In this document: one piece after another, positions 52,552-62,570 of the stretch
How the letters are laid out: every line of letters begins with the position of its first letter
Numbering within the stretch: position 1 is the first letter of the stretch
Source: Calothrix sp. NIES-2100
GTDB lineage: Bacteria > Cyanobacteriota > Cyanobacteriia > Cyanobacteriales > Nostocaceae
Assembly: GCF_002368195.1 (NCBI RefSeq)
Contig: NZ_AP018178.1
Coordinates: 6,398,645-6,462,644 of the forward strand
Length of the DNA stretch: 64,000 bases
Direction of reading: 5' to 3'
The notes under the pieces: generated by a model
The model's input: the letters and a program-made list of their open reading frames with translations, nothing else
Database searches by the model: none
What the model was told of the DNA's origin: nothing
Translations under genes and position numbers: made by a program

Positions 52552-55500
52552 TCAAGGCTAACAGCACTGTTGAATTTCTTCGTCATCTAGCAAGCTTGAG
52601 TATTTACCTAGAGGCTGATGGTGATGATTTGAATTGTTATGCGCCGGAAGAGGCTTTAACTTCAACACTACGTCAGCAAATAGGCGATCGCAAAACAGAA
52701 ATTCTGCTATTTTTACAACAAGCAAAGCAAGTTAAAGCTGCTCATCAGTTGCCGATTAAAGCAGTACCACGAGACGGCGAACTACCTCTATCTTTTGCCC
52801 AGCAACGACTCTGGTTTTTGCACCAGTTTTCACCAGACAGCCGTTCTTACAATGTGCTGCTCATTCTGCGACTGAATGGGTCATTGAATATAGTTGCACT
52901 AGAGCAGAGCTTAAGTGAAATTATTCGTCGCCACGAGGTATTAAGAACTACTTTTCCCGCAGTTGATGGAAAACCCGTCCAAGTTATTGCTCCCCCTTCT
53001 GCCTTAACTTTGCCCATTCATAATTTGCAGGGGTTGTCAGCGCCCCAGCAAACTGACCAGATTCAACAAATAGCGAAATCTGTGGCATCCCAGGCTTTCG
53101 ATTTGGCTGTTGGGCCGTTAGTACAATTCACCTTACTCCAACTGAGTGAACAGGAGCATATACTGCTGTTGAAGATGCACCACATTATCTATGATGGCTG
53201 GTCTTTGAACATCTTCTTCAGTGAGTTATCTGGGCTATATACAGCTTTCATTCAAGGATTACCTAACCCACTACCAGAATTACCCATACAGTACGCAGAC
53301 TTTGCAGTTTGGCAACGCCAATGGCTGACAGGTGAAGTTTTAGAACGCCAACTAGCTTACTGGCAAAAGCAGTTAGCTGGTGTATCTGGTGTACTAGAAT
53401 TGCCTACTGATAAACCACGGCCTCCAGTTCAGTCCTTCCGGGGTGGAATTGGGCGTTTTCAACTAGACCGTGACCTGACGCAACGCCTCAAACAGTTGAG
53501 CCAAGAGTCAGACGCAACGTTATATATGACTCTACTGGCTGCATTTTTGGTGTTAATTTCTCGTTATAGCGGTCAGTCAGATATTATTGTCGGCTCCCCC
53601 ATCGCTAACCGCAATAACTCCCAAGTCGAGCAGATTATGGGGTTTTTTGCCAATACCTTAGCATTAAGGGGCGATATCTCTGGCAACCCCAGCTTTGCCG
53701 ACTTCCTAGCACAAGTGCGGCAGACAACTTTGTCAGCATACGCCCACCAGGATTTACCTTTTGAGATGTTGGTAGAAAGGTTACAGCCAGAGCGAGATTT
53801 GAGCCGTAATCCTTTAGTACAGGTGATGTTTGCCCTCCAAGATGCTTCACTGTCTTTTGGTGATTTGCCTGGTTTAACTATCGAGAACATCTCTTTGCCA
53901 ATTGATGAAATGGTCAAATTTGACCTGGAAGTGAACTACTGCGAAACTTCCGAAGGTTTGGAGGGGGTTTGGTATTACAGTGCTGATTTATTTGATGCGA
54001 CTACAATTACCCGCATAGCGCAAAATTTTCAAACTTTACTCCAAGCCATTGTTACCAACCCCAACTCGCGAGTTGCTCAATTACCACTTTTAACCACAGC
54101 AGAACGTCATCAACTGTTGGTGGAATGGAACAACACTCAAATAGACTATTCTTCTGATAAATGTATTCATCAATTGTTTGAAGAACAGGTTCGGCGCACA
54201 CCTGATGCTGTAGCTGTAGTATTTGGTAATCAACAACTGACTTATCAGCAGTTAAATACTCGCGCTAACTCTTTGGCACAATACCTCAAGTCTTTAGGCG
54301 TAAAAGCCGATGTGCTGGTCGGTTTGTGTGTAGAGCGATCGCTAGAAATGATTGTAGGATTTTTGGGGATTCTCAAGGCAGGTGGAGCTTATGTACCACT
54401 CGATCCAGACTACCCCCAAGAGCGGTTGAGCTTTATGCTAGAAGATGCTCAACTTTCGGTGCTATTAACCCAACAGCGATTAATAGAATCTCTACCTAAA
54501 CATCAAGTGCGTGTTGTTTGCTTAGATACCGATTGGGAAAAAATAGCTCAAAACAGCGAATCAAACCCAGAAAACACCGCTACACCCGATAATCTGGCTT
54601 ATGTTATTTACACTTCAGGTTCCACAGGTAAGCCTAAAGGCGTTTTAGTTAATCACAGTAATGTAACTCGTCTATTTGCAGCCACGGAAGCTTGGTATAA
54701 ATTAAATCAAGATGATGTGTGGACAATGTTCCACTCTTACGCCTTTGACTTCTCCGTATGGGAAATTTGGGGTGCATTGCTGTATGGTGGGCGACTGGTA
54801 GTAGTACCGTATTTAGTGACGCGATCGCCTGAATCTTTCTACCAGCTATTAGTACAAGAGAAAGTTACAGTTCTCAATCAAACTCCTTCAGCCTTCCGCC
54901 AATTAATTCAAGCCGAACAGTCAATGACAACTACTGGCGAGTTAAACTTACGCCTAGTAATTTTCGGTGGGGAAGCCTTAGAACTTTCGAGTTTACAGCC
55001 TTGGTTTGAGCGACATGGCGACCAGCAGCCCCAACTGGTGAATATGTACGGGATTACCGAAACCACCGTACACGTCACCTATCGCCCATTGAGCAAAGCA
55101 GATTTGCAAAGCACAGCCAGTGTCATCGGTCGCCCGATACCCGATTTACAAGTATATGTGCTAGATGAACATCTTCAGCCAGTACCGATTGGTGTTCCGG
55201 GTGAAATGTATGTTGGTGGTGCTGGAGTAGCACGTGGTTATCTCAACCGTCTGGAACTGACCCAACAACGGTTTATCCCTCATCCTTTTGAGGAGGCAGA
55301 AGGCAAAAGAGAAAAGTATACTCAGCAACGCCACTTGCTGGGGGAACCCCCGCAACGCAGTGGCTCCTCAGCAACGCCACTTGCTACAACGGGGGGAACC
55401 CCCGCAACGCAGTGGCTCCTCAGCAACGCCACTTGCTACAACGGGGGGAGCCCCCGCAACGCAGTGGCTCCTCAGCACTTATACAAAACAGGAGATAAGG

Positions 55501-58500
55501 CACGTTATTTGCCCAACGGCGAGTTAGAGTATTTGGGACGCATAGATAACCAAGTAAAAATTCGCGGTTTTCGCATTGAATTGGGAGAAATTGAGGCATT
55601 ACTCACTTCTCACCCAGATGTGTGGGAAAGCGTAGTAGTAGTTCGAGAAGATGAACCAGGGGACAAACGTTTAGTTGCTTATGTAGTCAAGAGTGCTGAA
55701 TCACTTACTATCAACCAACTGCGGCAGTATCTCAAGGAAAAACTTCCAGAGTATATGATTCCAAGTGCTCTAGTACTTCTGGAATCCCTACCCTTGACTC
55801 CCAACGGCAAAGTAGACCGCCGCGCCCTGCCCAAACCAGAGTTAGACGACACACGGCTAGAAAAGTATGTCGCACCACGCACTCCCATCGAGGAGATGCT
55901 GACACAAATTTGGTCGCAAGTCCTCAAAGTAGAGCAAGTGGGGATTCATGATAACTTCTTTGAACTTGGTGGACATTCCCTATTAGCAACGCAATTGCTT
56001 TCACGCATCCGCAATGTTTTCAAAGTAGAATTGCCATTGCGTGAGTTGTTTGCCGCAGCTACAGTAGCCGAATTAGCACATCTGATTGGGCAATTGCAGC
56101 AACAAGACTCAGAATTTTCTACAGCACCTATCTTCAGGCGGGCAGAGAACGCAGATTTATTACTGTCCTTTGCTCAACAGCGTTTATGGTTTTTAGACCA
56201 GTTAAACCCAAACAGCGCCTTCTACAATATCCCTACAGCGTTGCGTCTTGTAGGAACGTTAAATATACCTGTCTTAGAACAAAGCTTACAAGAAATAATT
56301 GCTCGTCACGAAGCTTTACGCACCAACTTCATCGCAGTTGATGGAAAACCAACTCAAATCATTCACAAACAGACGAATTGGACAGTATCAATTGTTGAGT
56401 TGCAACATCTGCCAAGTAGCGAACAAGAAATCGCCACACAGCAATTAGCGAAACAGCTAGCTATTCAACCGTTTGATCTGGCAGATGAAGCATTAGTTAG
56501 GGCAACATTATTGATTCTGTCACCAACAGAACAGGTTTTGTTACTGTGTATGCACCACATCGTGTCTGATGGTTGGTCAATAGGTGTGTTTGTTCAAGAG
56601 TTAGCGGCACTGTACAATGCTTATTCTCAAGGTCAACCGTCACCTTTAACACCACTGCCAATTCAGTATGCAGATTTCGCCATTTGGCAAAGACAGTGGT
56701 TGCAAGGTGATGTACTGCAAAATCAACTCTCGTACTGGCAACAACAACTAAAAGATGCACCAGCTTTATTGTCGCTACCCACAGACCGACCCAGACCTGC
56801 TGTACAGACCGACAACGGCGCATATCACGAGTTTGCACTCTCAGCCGAGTTAACTGATAGATTGGTAAAACTCAGCCAAGAACAAGGTTGTACTTTGTTT
56901 ATGACGCTGTTAGCTGCTTATGATACCCTGCTTTATCGCTACACAGGGCAGGAAGATATTTTGGTAGGTTCGCCAATTGCTAACCGCGATCGCTCTGAGA
57001 TAGAAGGGTTAATTGGCTTTTTTGTCAATACCTTAGTTATGCGTTCTAACTTAGCAGGCAATCCTAGTTTTAGTGAATTACTCGGTCGGGTGCGGTTCAT
57101 GGCGATGGATGCCTACGCCCACCAGAACTTGCCATTTGAAATGCTGGTAGAAGCATTGCAGCCAGAACGGGATCTGAGCCACACACCACTATTTCAGGTA
57201 ATGTTTGCTCTCCAGAATGCGCCCATATCTGGAGTAGAACTGAGTGGGCTAACTGTCAGTTCATTCCCCATGAAAGGCACAAACGCCAGGTTTGATTTAA
57301 CTTTAATCATGTACAACACTGCCACTGGGCTGGTAGGAATTTGGGAATATAATACTGACTTGTTTGATGCTAGTACCATTGAGCGAATGACTGGTCATTT
57401 TGTCACCTTGCTTGAAGGTATTATTGCTAACCCGCAACAGCAAATTTCACAATTGCCACTACTGACACAACCAGAACAACAAAAATTACTTGTCGAGTGG
57501 AATGATACAGACGTAGATTATCCGCTTCATAAGTCCATCCATCAGTTGTTTGAAGATCAGGTGGAACTTACACCCAATGCTGTGGCAGTGGAGTTTGAAG
57601 ATAAAAAATTAACATACTATGAATTAAACTGCCGTGCTAACTCTTTGGCGCATTACTTGCGGTCTTTGGGTGTAAAACCAGATGTGCTGGTGGGTCTTTG
57701 TGTCGAGCGTTCTTTAGAGATGGTCATCGGACTACTAGGGATTCTCAAAGCTGGTGGGGCTTATGCGCCACTTGACCCTGAGTATCCGACTGAACGTTTG
57801 AGCTTGATTTTAGAAGATGCTCAAATTTCAGTATTACTTACCCAACAGTCAATCCTTGATAGACTGCCCCAGCATCAAGCAAAACTTGTCTGCTTAGATA
57901 CTGACGCTGGAGTAATTTCCCAGTTCAGCCAGGACAATCTCATCTCCGGCGTACAACCTAATAACTTAGTTTATATAATTTATACTTCTGGTTCTACAGG
58001 CCAACCCAAGGGTATAGCGATGAATCAGCTTGCCTTGTGCAATCTGATCTTATGGCATGGGGAAAATCTGAAAATAGCTCGTGCAGCAAAAACCCTGCAA
58101 TTTGCTTCAATTAACTTTGATGTTTCCTTTCAAGAAATATTTACTACTTGGTGTTCTGGAGGCACATTATTCTTAATCAGCGAAGAATTACGCCGCGATG
58201 CCTTAGCTTTGTTAGGTTTTCTCCAACAAAAAGCTGTTGAGAGACTCTTTGTTCCCTTTGTTGCCTTACAGCAATTAGCAGAAGTTGCTGTTAGTAGTGA
58301 ATTAGTTAATAGTCATTTGAGAGAAATTATTACGGCTGGGGAAAAGTTGCAAATTACTCCGGCTATTTCTCGGTGGTTAAACAAACTAACTGATTGTACT
58401 TTGCACAATCATTACGGCCCATCAGAGAGCCATTTAGCCACTTGTTTTACTCTAAATAATTCAGTAGAAACTTGGCCGTTAATTCCTCCCATTGGTCGTC

Positions 58501-61500
58501 CCATTGCCAACGCGCAAATTTACATCCTAGACAAGTTTTTGCAACCTGTACCCGTTGGTGTACCAGGAGAATTGCATATTGGTGGTGTGCTTTTAGCCCC
58601 TGGCTACTTCAACCGTCCAGAGTTAACAAAAGAGAGATTCATCCCTAATCCGTTTGACAAGGTTGGAGGTAGTAGATTATATAAAACTGGGGATAAGGCG
58701 CGCTATTTACCCAATGGCAATATAGAATACATAGAACGTATTGATAATCAAGTAAAAATACGTGGTTTTCGGATTGAATTGGGCGAAATCGAAACAGTCC
58801 TGAGTCAATATCCTCATGTGCAGGTAGCTTGTGTCATTGCCCGCGAAGAGATTCCTGGAAGCAAACGCTTAGTCGCTTATGTTGTTCCGCAAAAACAGCA
58901 GATAATCACAGTTAGCGAACTGCGTAGCTTCCTCAGGGAAAAGTTACCAGAGTATATGGTGCCAAGTGCAATAGTCATTTTAGAAGCTTTACCACTTACG
59001 CCCAGCGGTAAGCTAGACCGTCGCGCTTTACCTGCACCTGATTTACACAGTCAATTATCAGACAAATATGTTGCCCCTCGTAACCCAATCGAAGAAATCC
59101 TCTCGCTAATTTGGGCGCAAGTTCTGAAAGTAGAGCAAGTTGGCATAGATGATAACTTTTTTGAATTGGGAGGACACTCGTTACTAGCAACGCAACTCAT
59201 CTCCCGCGTGCGTACCAGCTTGAAAGTAGAACTACCATTGCGTAGCTTGTTCGCTGCACCCACAGTTGCCCAATTGTCTCAAAAAATTCAACAGTTGCAG
59301 CAACAAAGCTCACAACTGAAAGCATCAGCTATTTTAAGGCGGGCAAAAGATGCAGAATTACCGCTGTCTTATGCCCAAACACGGCTATGGTTTTTAGACA
59401 AACTCAACCCCAATAGTTCCTTCTACAACATACCCTTAGCTTTACGTCTAGTTGGAACTCTACAAGTTGCAGCTTTAGAACAAAGCTTAGAAGAAATTAT
59501 TTACCGCCACGAAGCTTTACGTACAAACTTCGTCACAGTTGATGGACAAGCAACTCAGGTTATAGGGGACAGGAAACAGGGATTAGTATCTGTTGTTGAT
59601 TTAAAGCATTTACCCACAACCGAACAAGAAACTGCTTTGCATCAATTAGCGCAACAACAAGCGCAACAACCCTTTAACCTGGCAACTGAAGCATTAGTCA
59701 GGGTAACGTTGGTAATTTTGTCCGAGATAGAACACGCCTTATTAGTTTGTATACATCACATTGTCTTTGATGGCTGGTCAATGGATGTGTTTGTGCAAGA
59801 ACTAGCGGCACTGTACAACGGTTATTCTCAAGGTCAATCTCCATCGTTAGCACCATTACCCATTCAATATGCAGATTTCGCCATTTGGCAAAGACAGTGG
59901 TTGCAAGGCGATGTATTACAAAGCCAACTGAATTATTGGCAACAACAACTAAAAGATGCACCAGCTTTATTGCCCCTGCCTACAGACAGACCTAGACCTG
60001 CTGTGCAAACTTTCTCTGGGGCATATCACGAGTTTTCACTGTCAGCCCAGTTAACTGATAGGTTGGTACAACTCAGCCAGGAGCAAGGTTGTACTCTGTT
60101 TATGACGCTGCTAGCAGTGTTTGATACCTTACTTTACCGCTACACAGGGCAATCAGATATTTTGGTAGGGTCTCCTGTTGCTAACCGCGATCGCTCTGAG
60201 ATAGAAGGGTTAATTGGCTTTTTTGTCAATACCTTAGTTATGCGTAGCGATTTGTCAGGCAACCCCAGTTTTAGTGAACTATTAAGTCGTGTTCGAGAAA
60301 TCGCTTTGGCAGCATACTCTCATCAGAACTTACCTTTTGAAATGCTGGTGGAAGCATTGCAGCCAGAACGAAATCTCAGCCATACACCACTTTTTCAGGT
60401 AATGTTTGTCCTCCAGAATGCTCCCAATTCTCAAGTAGAGTTAACTGGGATAACTGTCAGTCCACTCAAGGTAAAAAGTACAAGCACGAAGTTTGATTTA
60501 ACGTTGATTGTGCAGAACACTGAAAATGGACTAGTAGGAGTGTGGGATTACAACACTGACTTGTTTGATGCTAGTACCATTGAGCGCATGACTGGTCATT
60601 TTGTCACCTTGCTTGAAGGTATTATTGCTAACCCAGAGGAGAAGATTTCTCAATTGCCTCTATTGACAGCAGTTGAGCAACAGCAGTTACTCGTTGAATG
60701 GAACAATACTCAAGCAGACTATCCCCAGGATAAATGTATCCATCAGTTGTTTGAGGAGCAGGTTGAAAAAACACCGGATGCTGTAGCTGTAGTTTTTGGC
60801 AATCAACAACTGACTTACCACCAATTAAATTGTCGTGCTAACCAATTAGCTTATTACTTGCGTTCATTAGGTGTAAAACCAGATGTGCTGGTGGGTCTTT
60901 GTGTAGAGCGTTCTTTAGATATGGTGGTTGGGCTGTTGGGGATTCTCAAAGCAGGTGGTGCGTATTTACCACTTGACCCAGAGTATCCAATTGAACGCTT
61001 GAGTTTCATGCTAGAAGATGCTCAAGTTTCAGTGCTGCTAACTCAACAGCATCTAATTGAGAGGTTGCCTAAACATCAAGCAAAACTTGTCTGTTTAGAT
61101 GAAACTTGGGAACAAATTGCCCAAAATCATCAAGATAACCCCAGCAGTGGAGTAAAAGCCTTTCATTTAGCTAACTTGATATACACCTCTGGCTCAACAG
61201 GTAGACCTAAAGGTGTCATGGTTGAGCATAAAGGACTATGTAACTTAGCTCAAGCTCAAATTCAAACGTTTGGCTTAACTTCAAATAGTCGCGTTCTCCA
61301 GTTTGCTTCCTTCAGTTTTGATGCTTCTATTTGGGAAATTGTTATGGCTTTTGGCTCAGGGGGAACGCTTTATTTGGGAACAAAAGACTCTTTATTACCA
61401 GGGAAGCCGTTAATTGAGCTACTAAGAAATTATGGCATTACCCATATCACTCTACCACCATCGGCGTTAGCAGTTATGCCACAAGAAGAACTGCCGACAC

Positions 61501-62570
61501 TGCAAACAATTATTGTCGCTGGAGAAGCTTGTGCTGCGGAATTAATTAAGCAATGGTCTGTTGGCAGAAACTTCTTCAACGCTTACGGGCCAACCGAAGC
61601 TACTGTCTGTGCGACGATCGCCAAATGCACTGATGATGAGAAAATAAATATTGGTAAAGCGATCGCCAATACACAGGTCTACATCTTAGATGAAAATTTA
61701 CAGCCTGTACCTGTGGGTGTCCCAGGAGAACTACATATTGGTGGTGTAGGGTTAGCCAGAGGCTACCTCAACCGTCCAGAACTGACTCAAGAAAAATTTA
61801 TCAACAACCCGTTTGGTTCTGGTCGCCTCTATAAAACTGGAGATTTAGCCCGTTACTTACCTAATGGCAATATCGAATACTTAGAGCGCATCGATCATCA
61901 AGTAAAAATTCGGGGCTTCCGCATCGAGTTGGCAGAAATAGAAAGTCTCTTGGCACAGCATAGTGATGTGCAGAACTGTTGTGTTATTGCTCACAAGGGA
62001 ACTGGTGATAACAAGCGTTTAGTTGCTTATGTAGTGCTACAAAAAGATGTAAAACTCACAACAGATGAATTGCGGCAGTTCCTTACAGATAAGCTGCCAC
62101 TGTACATGGTTCCAGCTGCTTTTGTGATATTGGAATCCTTACCCCTGACACCCAACGGTAAAGTAGACCGTCGCGCTTTGCCTGACCCAGATTTACATCA
62201 ACCATCAGATTATGTAATGCCAAATACAGAAGTAGAAAGAATTATTGCTGGCATTTGGCAAAAAGCATTAGCAGTAGAAAAAGTAGGAATTTACAATAAC
62301 TTCTTCGAGCTAGGAGGGCATTCGTTATTACTAGTAAAAATCAATCAGCAATTACAAGAAGAATTTGGGGCAGAACTGTCAATAGTTGATATGTTTAATT
62401 ACCCAACAGTACATAGTTTGAGCCAATATTTAAATACCAAATTGTCTAAAGAAAATACAATAAAACAAAATACTTATCGTTCTCAAGCTCATAGCGAAAT
62501 TAAAACATTAAAGAGCAAGCAATTACAATCCAGACAGCAATACCGTTCTCAGCAAAAAGGTGGAAAATGA
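52548..62570 (+). CDS. Trimodular NRPS (C-A-PCP)x3, predicted Thr-Pro-Phe
   Basis: 3340 residues. A TubC-like docking domain (1-55) precedes three C-A-PCP modules, with PCPs near residues 1135, 2200 and 3250. The condensation sites are 'HHIIYDGWS', 'HHIVSDGWS' and 'HHIVFDGWS'. The A-domain codes read by eye against GrsA are D-F-W-N-I-G-M-V-H-K (Thr), D-V-Q-F-I-A-H-L-A-K (Pro or methyl-Pro class) and D-A-W-T-I-A-A-V-C-K (Phe). No epimerase, methyltransferase or thioesterase domain is present, so L-residues and continued elongation are expected. The first A domain holds a 50-residue repeat-derived insertion (926-975) just before its A7 motif 'LYKTGDKARYLPNG'. The C-terminal tail is basic and probably docks to the PKS, whose ATG overlaps the stop (ATGA). 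Confidence 0.95.
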   Translation: MIKANSTVEFLRHLASLSIYLEADGDDLNCYAPEEALTSTLRQQIGDRKTEILLFLQQAKQVKAAHQLPIKAVPRDGELPLSFAQQRLWFLHQFSPDSRSYNVLLILRLNGSLNIVALEQSLSEIIRRHEVLRTTFPAVDGKPVQVIAPPSALTLPIHNLQGLSAPQQTDQIQQIAKSVASQAFDLAVGPLVQFTLLQLSEQEHILLLKMHHIIYDGWSLNIFFSELSGLYTAFIQGLPNPLPELPIQYADFAVWQRQWLTGEVLERQLAYWQKQLAGVSGVLELPTDKPRPPVQSFRGGIGRFQLDRDLTQRLKQLSQESDATLYMTLLAAFLVLISRYSGQSDIIVGSPIANRNNSQVEQIMGFFANTLALRGDISGNPSFADFLAQVRQTTLSAYAHQDLPFEMLVERLQPERDLSRNPLVQVMFALQDASLSFGDLPGLTIENISLPIDEMVKFDLEVNYCETSEGLEGVWYYSADLFDATTITRIAQNFQTLLQAIVTNPNSRVAQLPLLTTAERHQLLVEWNNTQIDYSSDKCIHQLFEEQVRRTPDAVAVVFGNQQLTYQQLNTRANSLAQYLKSLGVKADVLVGLCVERSLEMIVGFLGILKAGGAYVPLDPDYPQERLSFMLEDAQLSVLLTQQRLIESLPKHQVRVVCLDTDWEKIAQNSESNPENTATPDNLAYVIYTSGSTGKPKGVLVNHSNVTRLFAATEAWYKLNQDDVWTMFHSYAFDFSVWEIWGALLYGGRLVVVPYLVTRSPESFYQLLVQEKVTVLNQTPSAFRQLIQAEQSMTTTGELNLRLVIFGGEALELSSLQPWFERHGDQQPQLVNMYGITETTVHVTYRPLSKADLQSTASVIGRPIPDLQVYVLDEHLQPVPIGVPGEMYVGGAGVARGYLNRLELTQQRFIPHPFEEAEGKREKYTQQRHLLGEPPQRSGSSATPLATTGGTPATQWLLSNATCYNGGSPRNAVAPQHLYKTGDKARYLPNGELEYLGRIDNQVKIRGFRIELGEIEALLTSHPDVWESVVVVREDEPGDKRLVAYVVKSAESLTINQLRQYLKEKLPEYMIPSALVLLESLPLTPNGKVDRRALPKPELDDTRLEKYVAPRTPIEEMLTQIWSQVLKVEQVGIHDNFFELGGHSLLATQLLSRIRNVFKVELPLRELFAAATVAELAHLIGQLQQQDSEFSTAPIFRRAENADLLLSFAQQRLWFLDQLNPNSAFYNIPTALRLVGTLNIPVLEQSLQEIIARHEALRTNFIAVDGKPTQIIHKQTNWTVSIVELQHLPSSEQEIATQQLAKQLAIQPFDLADEALVRATLLILSPTEQVLLLCMHHIVSDGWSIGVFVQELAALYNAYSQGQPSPLTPLPIQYADFAIWQRQWLQGDVLQNQLSYWQQQLKDAPALLSLPTDRPRPAVQTDNGAYHEFALSAELTDRLVKLSQEQGCTLFMTLLAAYDTLLYRYTGQEDILVGSPIANRDRSEIEGLIGFFVNTLVMRSNLAGNPSFSELLGRVRFMAMDAYAHQNLPFEMLVEALQPERDLSHTPLFQVMFALQNAPISGVELSGLTVSSFPMKGTNARFDLTLIMYNTATGLVGIWEYNTDLFDASTIERMTGHFVTLLEGIIANPQQQISQLPLLTQPEQQKLLVEWNDTDVDYPLHKSIHQLFEDQVELTPNAVAVEFEDKKLTYYELNCRANSLAHYLRSLGVKPDVLVGLCVERSLEMVIGLLGILKAGGAYAPLDPEYPTERLSLILEDAQISVLLTQQSILDRLPQHQAKLVCLDTDAGVISQFSQDNLISGVQPNNLVYIIYTSGSTGQPKGIAMNQLALCNLILWHGENLKIARAAKTLQFASINFDVSFQEIFTTWCSGGTLFLISEELRRDALALLGFLQQKAVERLFVPFVALQQLAEVAVSSELVNSHLREIITAGEKLQITPAISRWLNKLTDCTLHNHYGPSESHLATCFTLNNSVETWPLIPPIGRPIANAQIYILDKFLQPVPVGVPGELHIGGVLLAPGYFNRPELTKERFIPNPFDKVGGSRLYKTGDKARYLPNGNIEYIERIDNQVKIRGFRIELGEIETVLSQYPHVQVACVIAREEIPGSKRLVAYVVPQKQQIITVSELRSFLREKLPEYMVPSAIVILEALPLTPSGKLDRRALPAPDLHSQLSDKYVAPRNPIEEILSLIWAQVLKVEQVGIDDNFFELGGHSLLATQLISRVRTSLKVELPLRSLFAAPTVAQLSQKIQQLQQQSSQLKASAILRRAKDAELPLSYAQTRLWFLDKLNPNSSFYNIPLALRLVGTLQVAALEQSLEEIIYRHEALRTNFVTVDGQATQVIGDRKQGLVSVVDLKHLPTTEQETALHQLAQQQAQQPFNLATEALVRVTLVILSEIEHALLVCIHHIVFDGWSMDVFVQELAALYNGYSQGQSPSLAPLPIQYADFAIWQRQWLQGDVLQSQLNYWQQQLKDAPALLPLPTDRPRPAVQTFSGAYHEFSLSAQLTDRLVQLSQEQGCTLFMTLLAVFDTLLYRYTGQSDILVGSPVANRDRSEIEGLIGFFVNTLVMRSDLSGNPSFSELLSRVREIALAAYSHQNLPFEMLVEALQPERNLSHTPLFQVMFVLQNAPNSQVELTGITVSPLKVKSTSTKFDLTLIVQNTENGLVGVWDYNTDLFDASTIERMTGHFVTLLEGIIANPEEKISQLPLLTAVEQQQLLVEWNNTQADYPQDKCIHQLFEEQVEKTPDAVAVVFGNQQLTYHQLNCRANQLAYYLRSLGVKPDVLVGLCVERSLDMVVGLLGILKAGGAYLPLDPEYPIERLSFMLEDAQVSVLLTQQHLIERLPKHQAKLVCLDETWEQIAQNHQDNPSSGVKAFHLANLIYTSGSTGRPKGVMVEHKGLCNLAQAQIQTFGLTSNSRVLQFASFSFDASIWEIVMAFGSGGTLYLGTKDSLLPGKPLIELLRNYGITHITLPPSALAVMPQEELPTLQTIIVAGEACAAELIKQWSVGRNFFNAYGPTEATVCATIAKCTDDEKINIGKAIANTQVYILDENLQPVPVGVPGELHIGGVGLARGYLNRPELTQEKFINNPFGSGRLYKTGDLARYLPNGNIEYLERIDHQVKIRGFRIELAEIESLLAQHSDVQNCCVIAHKGTGDNKRLVAYVVLQKDVKLTTDELRQFLTDKLPLYMVPAAFVILESLPLTPNGKVDRRALPDPDLHQPSDYVMPNTEVERIIAGIWQKALAVEKVGIYNNFFELGGHSLLLVKINQQLQEEFGAELSIVDMFNYPTVHSLSQYLNTKLSKENTIKQNTYRSQAHSEIKTLKSKQLQSRQQYRSQQKGGK
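55323..55472. repeat. Three repeat copies inserted in the Thr adenylation domain
   Basis: Units of 46, 52 and 52 bp ('cagcaacgccacttgctaca', 'acggggggaacccccg', 'caacgcagtggctcct'; the first lacks six bases). Because 52 is not a multiple of three, each copy is read in a different frame. The total of 150 bp restores the frame. A hairpin 'ggggg-aa-ccccc' lies in each unit. Decayed relatives lie at 29005-29163. Confidence 0.93.

Noticed and set aside
55288..55527. 79-residue plus-strand frame rich in 'PPQRSGSSATPLATTGG'
   Set aside because: It is an alternate frame of the repeat insertion inside the NRPS gene.
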